From: JANQOH01 sp965214495
Lineage (GTDB): Bacteria; Pseudomonadota; Alphaproteobacteria; UBA7887
Assembly (NCBI GenBank): GCA_965214495.1
Contig: OZ243958.1
Coordinates: forward strand, 3,162,001 to 3,226,000
Reading direction: 5' to 3'
DNA length: 64,000 nt
A model generated the notes under the pieces. It was not told the DNA's origin. It ran no database searches and saw only the letters and a list, made by a program, of their open reading frames with translations. The position numbers and the translations under genes were made by a program. This document shows, one piece after another, positions 49,686-58,413 of this stretch (positions within the stretch are counted from its first letter, which is position 1; every line of letters begins with the position of its first letter).

Positions 49686-50984
49686 ATGGCCGCCGCACTG
49701 ATCCTCGTCGCGTTGTTCGCGCTGCTGTTGGCCGGGGTCGATATTGCGTTCGTCCTCGCCGGTCTCGGTATCGCGCTGCTGTTGATCGACGGTTCGTCGG
49801 GCCTGCAGATCCCGCAGGCGCTGATGTCGAGCATGGACAACTTCATCTTGCTCGCCGTGCCTCTGTTCATTCTGATGTCGAACGTGTTGTTGCGCGGCGG
49901 CGCCGGCGCGCGGCTGTTCGCGGCGGTGCAAAGCTGGGTCGGCCACTGGCCCGGCGGCCTCGCGGTCGCGACGATCCTTTCCTGTGCGATTTTCGCGGCG
50001 ATCTCCGGGTCGTCGGTTGCGACGGCGGCAACCATCGGCACCGTGGCAATTCCCGAACTGGTGGCGCGCGGCTACGAACGGCGCTTCGTGTTCGGCCTGC
50101 TCGCCGCGGGCGGCACGCTGGGAATCCTGATCCCGCCGTCGATCCCGATGATCGTCTATGGCTTCCTTACCGAGGAATCGATCGTCGATCTGTTCCTTGC
50201 CGGGATCGGTCCCGGACTGCTGCTCACCGGTCTGTTCGTCAGCTACGTGGTCGTCCGTGCCCGCTTCGGCGGCGTCCACGGCGGGGTCGCGCGAGCCGGG
50301 TGGGCGGAACGCCGGCAGCGCACCCTGGCCGCCCTGCCGACTCTTGCGCTCGCGCTGCTCGTCATCGCCGGACTCTACGCGGGCGCGTTCACGCCCACCG
50401 AAGCCGCCGGGATCGGTTTCGTCCTCGCGCTGGTGATTACACTCGGCGTTCAGCGCAGCCTGCGTTTTCGCGATCTGCCCGGCATCGCGGTCGAATCGAT
50501 GCGCACCACGGTGATGGTGCTGTTCGTTATCGCCGGCGCCAAACTGTTCGGCCATGCCATCACGCTGCATCAGGTGCCGCAGGAAGTGACGCGGGCGGTG
50601 GTCTCCGCCGCCGCCGCGCCGGAGAGTTTCGTCGCCGCCATCTGCGGTCTGCTCCTGGTCATGGGCTGCGTGCTCGAGACCCTGTCGATGATGCTGTTGA
50701 TGCTGCCGATCATCGATCCCGCACTCGACGCACTCGGCATCGATCCGATCTGGTTCGGGGTCGTCTTCACCCTGATGATCGAGTGTGCGCTGATCACGCC
50801 GCCGGTGGGGCTCAACCTGTTCGTCATCCGCGCCGTCGCCGCCCAGGTCGAACGCGCCGATGCGCCGGCGGCGACCGTCGGGGACGTGGTGCGCGGGGTG
50901 GTGCCATTCGTCGCTCTGATCCTGCTCACCGTCGCCGCCGTGGTCGCGTTCGAGGACCTTGCCCTGTTCATCCCCTTCGGCTGA
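49686..50984 (+). CDS. dctM: TRAP transporter large permease
   Basis: A 432-residue DctM-type permease with about twelve helices. Family motifs are VPLFILMSNVLLRGGAGARLF, ISGSSVATAATIGTVAIPEL, GGTLGILIPPSIPMIVYGFL with TEESIVDLFLAGIGPG, FTPTEAAGIGFVLAL and ALITPPVGLNLFVIRA. It couples sodium or proton gradients to uptake of the DctP ligand. Confidence 0.93.
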   Translation: MAAALILVALFALLLAGVDIAFVLAGLGIALLLIDGSSGLQIPQALMSSMDNFILLAVPLFILMSNVLLRGGAGARLFAAVQSWVGHWPGGLAVATILSCAIFAAISGSSVATAATIGTVAIPELVARGYERRFVFGLLAAGGTLGILIPPSIPMIVYGFLTEESIVDLFLAGIGPGLLLTGLFVSYVVVRARFGGVHGGVARAGWAERRQRTLAALPTLALALLVIAGLYAGAFTPTEAAGIGFVLALVITLGVQRSLRFRDLPGIAVESMRTTVMVLFVIAGAKLFGHAITLHQVPQEVTRAVVSAAAAPESFVAAICGLLLVMGCVLETLSMMLLMLPIIDPALDALGIDPIWFGVVFTLMIECALITPPVGLNLFVIRAVAAQVERADAPAATVGDVVRGVVPFVALILLTVAAVVAFEDLALFIPFG

Positions 50985-50993
50985 GAGGACGCC

Positions 50994-51905
50994 ATGTTCC
51001 ATCCCCCGCCCGAGATCGAGGCCCGCGTTTTCACCCGGATGCCGGAGCGGTTCCGGCGCACCGGCCGGCAGAGCGCATGGGGCGACGCGCTGATGGGCGG
51101 GCGCGCGATCGATTGTTTCCTCGAAGGCCCGAGCTTCGACGCCGCCGGCAACCTTCATGTCGTCGATATTCCGTGGGGCCGCGTGTTCCGCATTTCGCCC
51201 GCCGGCGACTGGACGCAGGTCGCGGAATATGACGGCGAGCCGAACGGCCTCAAATTCCACGCCGACGGGCGCGCCTTCATCGCCGATCACGCGCGCGGCA
51301 TCGTGCAGCTCGACCCGGCGACGGGAGCGGTGACGCCCGTGATCGAGCGCCCGCGCCACGAGCGCTTCAAGGGCTGCAACGACCTGTTCTTCGCCGCCGA
51401 CGGAACGCTCTGGTTCACCGACCAGGGCCAGACGGGGCTGCACGACCCGACGGGGCGCCTGTTCCGCCTCGCCCCCGACGGGCGTCTCGACTGCCTGCTC
51501 GACCGCATACCGAGTCCGAACGGACTGGTGAGCAATCTCGATGAAACGGCCATCTATCTCGCCGTCACCCGCGCCAACGCGGTGTGGCGCGCGCCGCTGA
51601 TGAGCGACGGCCGGCCCACCAAGGTCGGCGTGTTCATCCAGCTTTCGGGCGGCCTGGCCGGCCCGGACGGCATGGCGCTCGACGAAGCGGGCAACCTCGT
51701 TATCTGCCACGCCGGCCTCGGCGCGGTGTGGTTGTTCTCGCCGCTCGGCGAGCCGTTGTTGCGCGTCCGCAGCCCCTCCGGTCTCATGACCACCAACGCA
51801 GCCTGGGGCGGCTCCGACCGGCGCCGCCTTTACGTCACCGAATCGGAAACCGGCAGCATTCTGGTCGCCGACATGCCCGAACCGGGCCGGCGGATGTTCG
51901 GCTGA
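50994..51905 (+). CDS. SMP-30/gluconolactonase family protein
   Basis: A 303-residue six-bladed beta-propeller. Metal ligands are expected at FLEGPSFDAAGNLHVVDIP (Glu), CNDLFFAADGTLWFTDQG, PSPNGLVSNLDETAIYLAV and GGLAGPDGMALDEAGNL. It is 9 bases after dctM. Family members hydrolyse sugar-acid lactones, so the operon may import a sugar acid or lactone and open the ring. The ligand is unproven. Confidence 0.9.
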   Translation: MFHPPPEIEARVFTRMPERFRRTGRQSAWGDALMGGRAIDCFLEGPSFDAAGNLHVVDIPWGRVFRISPAGDWTQVAEYDGEPNGLKFHADGRAFIADHARGIVQLDPATGAVTPVIERPRHERFKGCNDLFFAADGTLWFTDQGQTGLHDPTGRLFRLAPDGRLDCLLDRIPSPNGLVSNLDETAIYLAVTRANAVWRAPLMSDGRPTKVGVFIQLSGGLAGPDGMALDEAGNLVICHAGLGAVWLFSPLGEPLLRVRSPSGLMTTNAAWGGSDRRRLYVTESETGSILVADMPEPGRRMFG

Positions 51906-51907
51906 AT

Positions 51908-51923
51908 TTTCCTGATCGGGAAA
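51908..51923. promoter_or_regulatory. HipB-type operator box 1
   Basis: The palindrome TTTCCTGATCGGGAAA. Its centre is 49 bases before box 2. The four boxes share NTTCCYGAYCRGGAAN with at most one change each. Confidence 0.7.
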
Positions 51924-51956
51924 GTTACGGCTCTCAACAGCCTGCGCGAAGAATAT

Positions 51957-51972
51957 CTTCCCGATCAGGAAG
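51957..51972. promoter_or_regulatory. HipB-type operator box 2
   Basis: The palindrome CTTCCCGATCAGGAAG, starting exactly 49 bases after the start of box 1 and 49 bases before box 3. Confidence 0.7.
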
Positions 51973-52005
51973 ATCATGGTATCTCCATCATCTCCTGAAA
52001 GAAAC

Positions 52006-52021
52006 TTTCCCGATCGGTAAA
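52006..52021. promoter_or_regulatory. HipB-type operator box 3
   Basis: The palindrome TTTCCCGATCGGTAAA. It lies directly upstream of the candidate -35 hexamer of hipBA. Confidence 0.72.
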
Positions 52022-52027
52022 AAATTA

Positions 52028-52056
52028 TTGCCATCCGCCGCAAACACACGCAATAT
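52028..52056 (+). promoter_or_regulatory. candidate hipBA promoter
   Basis: TTGCCA at 52028-52033 and CAATAT at 52051-52056 with a 17-base spacer. Box 3 flanks the -35 and box 4 covers the -10 edge and the likely start site, the layout expected for autorepression by HipB. Confidence 0.38.
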
Positions 52057-52070
52057 TCCCGACCGGGAAG
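52055..52070. promoter_or_regulatory. HipB-type operator box 4
   Basis: The palindrome ATTCCCGACCGGGAAG, 49 bases after box 3 and 15 bases upstream of the hipB start. Confidence 0.7.
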
Positions 52071-52085
52071 ACGAAAACAGCAGGA

Positions 52086-52463
52086 ATGCCGATGTACGAG
52101 CGCACCCTGACACCAGCCAGGATCGGCGCCATCGTCCGCGCCGTTCGCAAGGATTCGGGACTGCGGCAGGACGAACTCGCCGGCGCGACGGGGGTCGGCG
52201 TTCGCTTCATCGTCGAGCTCGAAGCCGGAAAGCCGACGGCTCAGCTCGGCAAGGTCCTCCGGGTTCTGCAAGCGCTCGGTTGCTCGTTCGACATCGCGCC
52301 GCCGCCGGGTACCCTCGTGCCCGATGCCGCGCTGCCGCCATGGACCGTCGCACCCGAAGCGGCGCCGGCGCCGCCCGACGCGGCCTTCGGGAGCCTGCAC
52401 GAGCCCGGCCGGTCGTTCGACGACACGCCGCCGCCGGAGACCGGGGAACGACAGGACCGGTGA
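52086..52463 (+). CDS. hipB: HipB-like Xre-family antitoxin/repressor
   Basis: A 125-residue protein. The helix-turn-helix (about residues 10-70) reads RIGAIVRAVRKDSGLRQDELAG, ATGVGVRFIVELEAGKPTAQLGKVLRVLQALG, the HipB/SinR pattern. The C-terminal half is Pro/Ala-rich and probably disordered, longer than E. coli HipB (about 88 residues). A second ATG at 52092 is better spaced from AGGA (52082-52085). The stop overlaps hipA (GTGA). It is expected to bind the four upstream palindromes and inhibit HipA. Confidence 0.9.
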   Translation: MPMYERTLTPARIGAIVRAVRKDSGLRQDELAGATGVGVRFIVELEAGKPTAQLGKVLRVLQALGCSFDIAPPPGTLVPDAALPPWTVAPEAAPAPPDAAFGSLHEPGRSFDDTPPPETGERQDR

Positions 52464-53716
52464 GCCGCGCCCTCGACGTGTGGTGGGACGACCGGCGCGT
52501 CGGCCGACTGACGCAGGACCGCCACGGCGAGCTGGGTTTCGTCTATGCTGCCGAATGGCTGCGGCGTTCGGACGCGCCGGCCTTGTCGGCCTCGCTGCCC
52601 AAGCGCGAAGCGCCGTGGCCCCGGCGCGCCTGCCAACCGTTCTTCGGCGGCCTGCTGCCGGAAGAGGACCAGCGCGACGCCGCGGCGCAGGCGCTCGGCG
52701 TTTCGCGCGGCAACGATTTTGCGCTGCTCGACCGGCTCGGCGGCGACGTCGCCGGCGCGTTGCAACTCCTGCCTCCGGGACGGCTGCCGCCGACCCCCGA
52801 CCCGCTCTCGCCGCCCTTGGCGCTCGACGAGGCCGCGCTGACGCGCGTCCTCGACCTGCTGCCGGCGCGGCCGTTGCTCGCCGGGGAAGAGGGGATGAGG
52901 CTGTCGCTCGCCGGCGCGCAGTCGAAAGTGCCGGTGGTCCTCGCCGCCGGCGCCGTCGCCCTGCCTGCTCCCGGACAACCGACGACCCATATTCTCAAGC
53001 CGCCGGTCGCGCGTTTTCCCACCGCGACCGAGAACGAAGCCTTCACGATGCGGCTTGCCGCAGCCGTCGGCCTCGACGCGGCGCCGGTGGAACCGCGCCG
53101 GGTGCGAGACCGGAAGTTCCTGCTGGTCGAACGCTACGACCGGGCGGTGGGGCCCGAAGGCGTGCGCCGCATCCACCAGGAGGATTTCTGCCAGGCGCTC
53201 GCGGTGCCCCCGGAGCGGAAATATGCGAGCGAAGGCGGTCCGACCCTGAAGGATTGCTTCGCGCTGCTGCGCCGCATCGCCGCGCGGCCCGCGATCGACG
53301 TCCTGAAACTGCTCGACGCGGTGATCTTCAACCTGATCGTCGGCAACGCCGACGCGCACGGCAAGAACTTCTCCCTCCTCTATGACGGGAACGGGCCGCG
53401 CCTCGCGCCGCTTTACGACCTGTTGACGACGGTCGCGTGGCCCGAATTGTCGCCCCGTTTGGCCATGAAAATCGGCAAGCGCGCGACGCTCGAAACCGTG
53501 GACTCCGGGGCGTGGATGGCGTTCGCCGCCGACGCCGCGCTCGGCCTGCCGCTGATCCGCCGTCGGGTCGACGAAATCGGCGAAGCCGTGCGGAACCGGG
53601 CCGGCGAAGTCGCTGACGCGCTGGCCGCGACCGGGATCGACGAAGGAGCGCTCTCGCGGCTCGCCGGAATGATCGCCGCCCGGGCCGAACGATGCGTGCT
53701 GACGGTCGGCCGCTGA
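52460..53716 (+). CDS. hipA: HipA-like serine/threonine kinase toxin
   Basis: A 418-residue HipA-family kinase starting with GTG at 52460. The N-terminal subdomain has VWWDDRRVGRL and SLPKREAPW. The ATP-pocket region contains SLAGAQSKVPVVL and HILKPPVARFPTATENEAF. KFLLVERYDR follows, then the catalytic loop IVGNADAHGKNFSLL and the metal-binding APLYDLLTT. All expected residues (Lys, catalytic Asp, Asn and metal Asp) are present, so it looks active. HipA of E. coli phosphorylates GltX and causes growth arrest; the target here is not known. It is translationally coupled to hipB. Confidence 0.93.
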   Translation: MSRALDVWWDDRRVGRLTQDRHGELGFVYAAEWLRRSDAPALSASLPKREAPWPRRACQPFFGGLLPEEDQRDAAAQALGVSRGNDFALLDRLGGDVAGALQLLPPGRLPPTPDPLSPPLALDEAALTRVLDLLPARPLLAGEEGMRLSLAGAQSKVPVVLAAGAVALPAPGQPTTHILKPPVARFPTATENEAFTMRLAAAVGLDAAPVEPRRVRDRKFLLVERYDRAVGPEGVRRIHQEDFCQALAVPPERKYASEGGPTLKDCFALLRRIAARPAIDVLKLLDAVIFNLIVGNADAHGKNFSLLYDGNGPRLAPLYDLLTTVAWPELSPRLAMKIGKRATLETVDSGAWMAFAADAALGLPLIRRRVDEIGEAVRNRAGEVADALAATGIDEGALSRLAGMIAARAERCVLTVGR

Positions 53717-53722
53717 ACGCGA

Positions 53723-54307
53723 TCAGCCCGCGGCGGCGCGGCACAGTGCGGCGGTCACGGCGTCGAGCGCTTCCCGGTGGGTATCGTCCTTCAACGCGCC
53801 GGCATCGTCGAACGCCCCGCGCGCGCCGGCGAGGCCGAACTGGTCGGGAATCACGCGCACGCCGAGATTGGTCAGTATCTGCCGAATTCCCGCCAGCGCG
53901 CGCCCGGCTCCGCCGCGGCCCGGAGAAGCACCGATCAACCCCGCGCTCAGGTCCGTATAGGCTGCGAGCGGCGCTTCGTCGCCCTCGCGGCGCGACGCCC
54001 AGTCGAGCGCATTTTTCAGCAGCGGCGTATAGCCGCCGTTATATTCCGGCACGGCGACGAGCAGCGCGTGGTGATCGCGCAACAGGCTCTTGAAACGCCG
54101 TGCGCCGTCCGGCAGGCCGCGTTCGCTTTCGAGGTCGCCGTCATAGATCGGCAAAACGAGGCTGGCGAGTTTGAGGACGGTTACGGCTGCCCCACGAGCC
54201 TCGGCCGCTGTCGCCGCGATCCGCAGCAACGCGCGGTTGAACGATTCGCGGCGCGCGCTGCCGGCGAAGGCGAGGATGCGCGGCGGCGCGGCCCGGCTGT
54301 CCTCCAT
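53723..54307 (-). CDS. NADPH-dependent FMN reductase family protein
   Basis: A 194-residue flavodoxin-like reductase: ILAFAGSARRESFNRALL (FMN-phosphate loop), LVLPIYDGDLESE, AVPEYNGGYTPLLKNALDWASR (the PEYN-x-PLKNALDW motif) and GASPGRGGAGRALAGIRQIL. Length matches the family, which reduces FMN, quinones, chromate or azo compounds. It converges with hipA, leaving a 6-base gap, and lies downstream of the LPS operon. Confidence 0.9.
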   Translation of the reverse strand: MEDSRAAPPRILAFAGSARRESFNRALLRIAATAAEARGAAVTVLKLASLVLPIYDGDLESERGLPDGARRFKSLLRDHHALLVAVPEYNGGYTPLLKNALDWASRREGDEAPLAAYTDLSAGLIGASPGRGGAGRALAGIRQILTNLGVRVIPDQFGLAGARGAFDDAGALKDDTHREALDAVTAALCRAAAG

Positions 54308-54385
54308 CGAAGCGCCTCATGAGGTTCGACGCCGCCACCCTATTCGCGCGGCGGGACGGGAACAACCGCGCGTTTCCCGTCGGAA

Positions 54386-55351
54386 TCAAAGGCCGTCGAG
54401 GATCGACTCGATCGCCGCGCCGTCGTCGCGCCACTCGATCGCGACTTCGAGGACCGCCGGCAGGCCGCGCACGCTTTCGGGCAAACGCACGGCGTCCTTG
54501 GCGGTCGTGACCAGGACCGCGTCGAGCGCTGCCGCCTTGTCGGCGAGGACCAGAACTTCATGGGCGCGGAATGGGTGGTGGTCGGCGAAAGCGTGCGCGC
54601 CGACCAGCGTGCAGGACAGCGATTCCAGCGTCGCGAAGAATTTTTCAGGGCGGCCGATTCCGGCGAACGCAACCACGTGCTTGCCCGCTACCGCGTCGCG
54701 GCCGCGGCAAGGCGCGAGGCGCGCGCCGATCACCGGCGTTTCGGCGGGCAACAGGTGGCGGACCCTGGCGCGGTCTTCGCCGACAAGCACCACCGCGTCG
54801 GCGCGGGCGAGGCCGGCGCCGACCGGCTCGCGCAGCGGGCCGGCCGGAAGGAGTCGCCCGTTGCCGAATCCGTAGCCGCCGTCGATCACCACCAGCGAAA
54901 CGGTTTTAGCGAGGCGGTGGTGCTGGTGGCCGTCGTCGAGGACCACGACATCGGCGCCGGCGGCGGCCGCGGCCCTGGCGCCGGCGGCGCGGTCGCGCGC
55001 AACCCAGGCCGGCGCGACCCGCGCCAGCAGCAACGCTTCGTCGCCGACGCGCCGTGCGTCGTCGCGCGCCGGATCGACCTCGAGCGGCCCGCGCTCGCGG
55101 CCGCCGTAACCGCGGGTCAGCACATGCGGTGCGCGCCCGCGCGCCCGCAAGCGCTCGGCAAGGGCGATCGCGACCGGAGTCTTGCCGGCGCCGCCGGCGA
55201 CCAGATTGCCGACGCACAGCACCGGCACGGGCGCCCGTTCGGGGCGGCCGCAGCGCTGCCGCGCCGCCGCGATGGCGCCATAGACCGCGGCCGCCGGGGC
55301 CAGCGCCCTCGCCCGCCAGTCGTCGCGGCGCCAGAACGCCGGCGCGCGCAC
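54386..55351 (-). CDS. lpxK: tetraacyldisaccharide 4'-kinase
   Basis: A 321-residue membrane-associated kinase that phosphorylates the 4' position of the lipid A precursor. It has PAFWRRDDWRARALAPAAAVYG at the N-terminus, Walker A GNLVAGGAGKTPVAIALAERL, TRGYGGRERGPLEVDP, DDGHQHHRL and FAGIGRPEKFFATLE. It starts 3 bases after the end of waaA, the last of four tightly linked LPS genes on this strand. Confidence 0.95.
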   Translation of the reverse strand: MRAPAFWRRDDWRARALAPAAAVYGAIAAARQRCGRPERAPVPVLCVGNLVAGGAGKTPVAIALAERLRARGRAPHVLTRGYGGRERGPLEVDPARDDARRVGDEALLLARVAPAWVARDRAAGARAAAAAGADVVVLDDGHQHHRLAKTVSLVVIDGGYGFGNGRLLPAGPLREPVGAGLARADAVVLVGEDRARVRHLLPAETPVIGARLAPCRGRDAVAGKHVVAFAGIGRPEKFFATLESLSCTLVGAHAFADHHPFRAHEVLVLADKAAALDAVLVTTAKDAVRLPESVRGLPAVLEVAIEWRDDGAAIESILDGL

Positions 55352-55354
55352 GGT

Positions 55355-56635
55355 TCAGGCCGGCTCGTGTTTCGGGATCCAGGGCGCGAGCGCCGCCATC
55401 ACCGCGTCGAGCACGCCCGCTCTGGCTTCGATCGCCCGCTTCTGCCGCGCCGCGAGACTCGCCCGCGCGCCGTCGTCGAAGATCAGGCCGCTCACGGCCT
55501 CCGCCAGCGCCCCGGCGTCGGCCACCGTCCTGAGCGCGCCGGCTGCGCACAGATCGCCCGCCACACCGGAGAAATTGTGCAGGTCGGGGCCGGTCACCAC
55601 CGCACAATCGAGTTGAATGGGTTCGATCGGGTTGTGGCCGCCATGCCCCGAGAGCGAGCCGCCGACGAACGCCAACGGCGCCGCGCGGTAGAACAGGCCA
55701 AGCTCGCCGAGCGTGTCGGCGACATGGATGTCGGTCCGGCCGCCGACCGGGTCCTTCAGTGAACGCCGCGTCGCATTGAGGCCCCGGGCGGCGGCCCGGC
55801 GCGCCACCTCGCCGCCGCGCTCGGGATGGCGCGGAACGACCACCGTCAGCAGGTCCGGCGCCTGCGCGCGTGTTTCGATATGCGCCGCGAAAACAGCGGC
55901 CTCTTCGGCCCCGGAATGGGTGCTCGCCGCCACCCACGACCGGCGCCGGCCGAGAACGCGCTGCCACGCCCGCAACTCCCCGGCGTCCGTCGGCAACGGC
56001 GCCGTGGCATATTTCAACGTGCCGAGGGCGCGGGCCGCCGGGGCGCCCAACCGGTGATAGCGTTCCGCGTCGCACGGCGTCTGCGCGAGCACGAGGCGGA
56101 ACCCGCCGAGCAGACGGCGTGCCGCGCCGGGGAACCGGCGCCAACGCCGCCACGAGCGCGCCGACATGCGGCCTTGCACCATCGCCATCGGGACCGCGCG
56201 CGCCCGCGCCGCCAGGATCAGATTGGGCCACAGTTCGGACTCGACGAACAGCGCCAGGCCGGGCCGCCAGTAATCGAGGAAACGCGCTGCCGCGCCCGGC
56301 AGATCGACCGGCGCATATTGATGGATCGCGCGCGGCGGCAAGCGATCGGCCATCAGGCGCGCCGAGGTCACGGTGCCGGAGGTCACCAGGACCGACAAGG
56401 CGGGATCGTCGAGCAACCGACCCACCAGCGGCAGCGATGAGACAGCCTCGCCCACCGAGGCCGCGTGCAGCCATATCAGCGGCCCTTGCGGGCGCGCCGT
56501 CGACGGTTCGCCGAAGCGCTCGCCGAGCCGCGCGGCGTCTTCCTTGCCGCGTGCGGCGCGGTGGCGCAGATGGGCGCGAACCGGCGCCGCCGCCGCCCCG
56601 GTCACCGCGCGGTAAAGCTCCAGCGGGGTGCTCAT
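55355..56635 (-). CDS. waaA: 3-deoxy-D-manno-octulosonic acid transferase
   Basis: A 426-residue GT-B enzyme that adds Kdo to lipid IVA. Features are LYRAVTGAAAAPVRAHLRHR and GERFGEPSTARPQGPLIWLHAASVGEA (conserved Glu), LVTSGTVTSARLMADRLP, QYAPVDLPGAAARFLDYW, LFVESELWPNLI, VAASTHSGAEE, VVVPRHPERG and GGSLSGHGGHNPIEPI. ATG at 56635 overlaps the stop of the ABC transporter gene by 4 bases. Confidence 0.95.
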   Translation of the reverse strand: MSTPLELYRAVTGAAAAPVRAHLRHRAARGKEDAARLGERFGEPSTARPQGPLIWLHAASVGEAVSSLPLVGRLLDDPALSVLVTSGTVTSARLMADRLPPRAIHQYAPVDLPGAAARFLDYWRPGLALFVESELWPNLILAARARAVPMAMVQGRMSARSWRRWRRFPGAARRLLGGFRLVLAQTPCDAERYHRLGAPAARALGTLKYATAPLPTDAGELRAWQRVLGRRRSWVAASTHSGAEEAAVFAAHIETRAQAPDLLTVVVPRHPERGGEVARRAAARGLNATRRSLKDPVGGRTDIHVADTLGELGLFYRAAPLAFVGGSLSGHGGHNPIEPIQLDCAVVTGPDLHNFSGVAGDLCAAGALRTVADAGALAEAVSGLIFDDGARASLAARQKRAIEARAGVLDAVMAALAPWIPKHEPA

Positions 56636-58413
56636 TCGGCCGCCACCGCGAACTGCATGTCGTAGAGCCGTGCGTAGAGGCGGCCCGAGCGGTAGAGCGC
56701 CGCATGGTCGCCCTGTTCGACGAGACGGCCGTCGTCGATGACGCAGATCAGGTCGGCGTCGCGCACCGTTGACAGGCGGTGGGCGATCACCAGCGTGGTG
56801 CGCCCGCGCTTGAGCCGATCCAGCGCCACCTGCACCTGGCGCTCGGCGGCGGTATCGAGAGCCGCCGTCGCTTCGTCGAGGAGGAGAATCGGCGCGTCCT
56901 TGAGCATCGCCCGCGCGATGGCGATACGCTGGCGCTCGCCGCCCGACAACTTGACTCCGCGCTCGCCGACTACCGTGTCGTAGCCGGCAGGTAGATTCTC
57001 GATGAACCCGTGCGCCGCCGCCGCTTTCGCCGCCGCCTCGATCGCGGAGATATCGGCCTTTCCGCCCGGCGCGCCATAGGCGATGTTCGCGCGCACCGTG
57101 TCGTCGAACAGCGTGACTTCCTGGCTGACCAGCGCGATAGCGGCGCGCAACGAGGGGACGGTCACGCCGCGCACGTCCTGACCGTCGATCGTTACGCGGC
57201 CGGAGTCGACGTCGAAAAAGCGCGCGATGAGGTTGAGGAGGGTCGATTTCCCGGTGCCCGACGGCCCTACCAGCGCCGCGGTCGCACCACCGGGAACCGA
57301 CAGCGAGATACCGTTCAGTGCCGGCGAGTCGGGGCTGTAGGCGAAGCGGACCGCGTCCAGCCTCACCGCCCCGTCGCTCACCGCGAGCGGTGCGGCGTTC
57401 GCCGCCTCGGTCACGCGCGGCCGTTCGTCGAGCACCGTGAACAGGCGCTGCGCCGCCGCGATGCCCTCCTGCAACGTCGTGTAGAGATTGGCGACGCTCT
57501 TGAGCGGGCGGTAGGCGAGCAGCATCGCGGTGACGAAGGCGAAGAAGCCGCCGGCCTCGCGCGTTCCGTCGATCACCTGGCTGCCGCCATAGAACAGCAC
57601 CACCGCGGCGGCAAGACCGCCGAGCGCCTCCATGATCGGCGAACTGACCGCCCGGGTTCGGACCGCTCTCGTCTGCAAGCGGAACATGCGCTCGACGACG
57701 CTCCGGGCGCGTCGCGACTCGTAGGGCTCCATCCCGTAGGCTTTGACGTGGCGGGCGCCCTGGAAGACCTCGGTCAGCAGGGCGGAGAACTCGCCGATCT
57801 CTGCCTGCGCGCTGGCGACCACCTTGCGCATCCGCCGCCCGATACGGCTGATCGGCCACCACGCGAGCGGAAAGACGAAAAACACGACGAGCGCGAGTTC
57901 CGCGTTCTGGTAGAACATCAGCGCGATCAGCAGCACGACCGTCAGCAGATCCTTGGCGATACCGGTCATGGTCGCGGCAGCCGCCTTCCGAACGAGCGCC
58001 GAATCGCTGGTCAGGTTGCCGATCAGGCGGCCGGTAGGGGTGCGCTGGAAATACGCGAGGTCGAGGCGCATCAGGTGGTCGAACGCCTGGGTCTGCAAAT
58101 CGGCGACGACGCGCAGGCTCACCCGGTTCATGAGCACCGACTGGCCGAAATTGGCGGCGCCGCCGAGCACCATCACCCCGAACACGGCGAGCGGCACCAC
58201 CGCCAGCGCGGTGCGGTCGCGCGCGACGAAGATATCGCCGACCACCGATTCCATCAGCCAGGCGAGTGCCGGTTGCGCGCACGCAGCGACGATCATGCAC
58301 GCGCCGGCGCCGGCAAGCGTCCCTCGATAAGGTGCGAGATAGCCGCTGGCCAGCCGGCGAACCAGTGCTGCGGTCGGCCGGCGCGGCGCCGCGCCGGCGC
58401 CGGACGCCGTCAC
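56632..58413 (-). CDS. MsbA-like ABC transporter (permease-ATPase fusion)
   Basis: A 593-residue half-transporter. Six membrane helices (residues about 20-310) include FQRTPTGRLIGNLTSDSALVR and FVTAMLLAYRPLKSVANLYTTLQEG. The ATPase domain has Walker A GPSGTGKSTLLNLI, Q-loop VSQEVTLFDD, signature LSGGERQRIAIARAML and Walker B ILLLDEATAALD. The GTG at 58413 makes a GTGA overlap with the upstream phosphatase gene; the open frame further up is not coding. Context with waaA and lpxK points to lipid A flipping (MsbA role). Confidence 0.9.
   Translation of the reverse strand: MTASGAGAAPRRPTAALVRRLASGYLAPYRGTLAGAGACMIVAACAQPALAWLMESVVGDIFVARDRTALAVVPLAVFGVMVLGGAANFGQSVLMNRVSLRVVADLQTQAFDHLMRLDLAYFQRTPTGRLIGNLTSDSALVRKAAAATMTGIAKDLLTVVLLIALMFYQNAELALVVFFVFPLAWWPISRIGRRMRKVVASAQAEIGEFSALLTEVFQGARHVKAYGMEPYESRRARSVVERMFRLQTRAVRTRAVSSPIMEALGGLAAAVVLFYGGSQVIDGTREAGGFFAFVTAMLLAYRPLKSVANLYTTLQEGIAAAQRLFTVLDERPRVTEAANAAPLAVSDGAVRLDAVRFAYSPDSPALNGISLSVPGGATAALVGPSGTGKSTLLNLIARFFDVDSGRVTIDGQDVRGVTVPSLRAAIALVSQEVTLFDDTVRANIAYGAPGGKADISAIEAAAKAAAAHGFIENLPAGYDTVVGERGVKLSGGERQRIAIARAMLKDAPILLLDEATAALDTAAERQVQVALDRLKRGRTTLVIAHRLSTVRDADLICVIDDGRLVEQGDHAALYRSGRLYARLYDMQFAVAAE

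Noticed and set aside
49281..52400. Reverse-strand open frame of about 1040 residues
   Set aside because: It is antisense to dctQ, dctM, SMP-30 and hipB, and is Asp/Arg/Gln-rich without recognised domains.
55355..58300. Apparent 981-residue fusion including WaaA
   Set aside because: The extension is out-of-frame ABC transporter sequence; WaaA starts at 56635.
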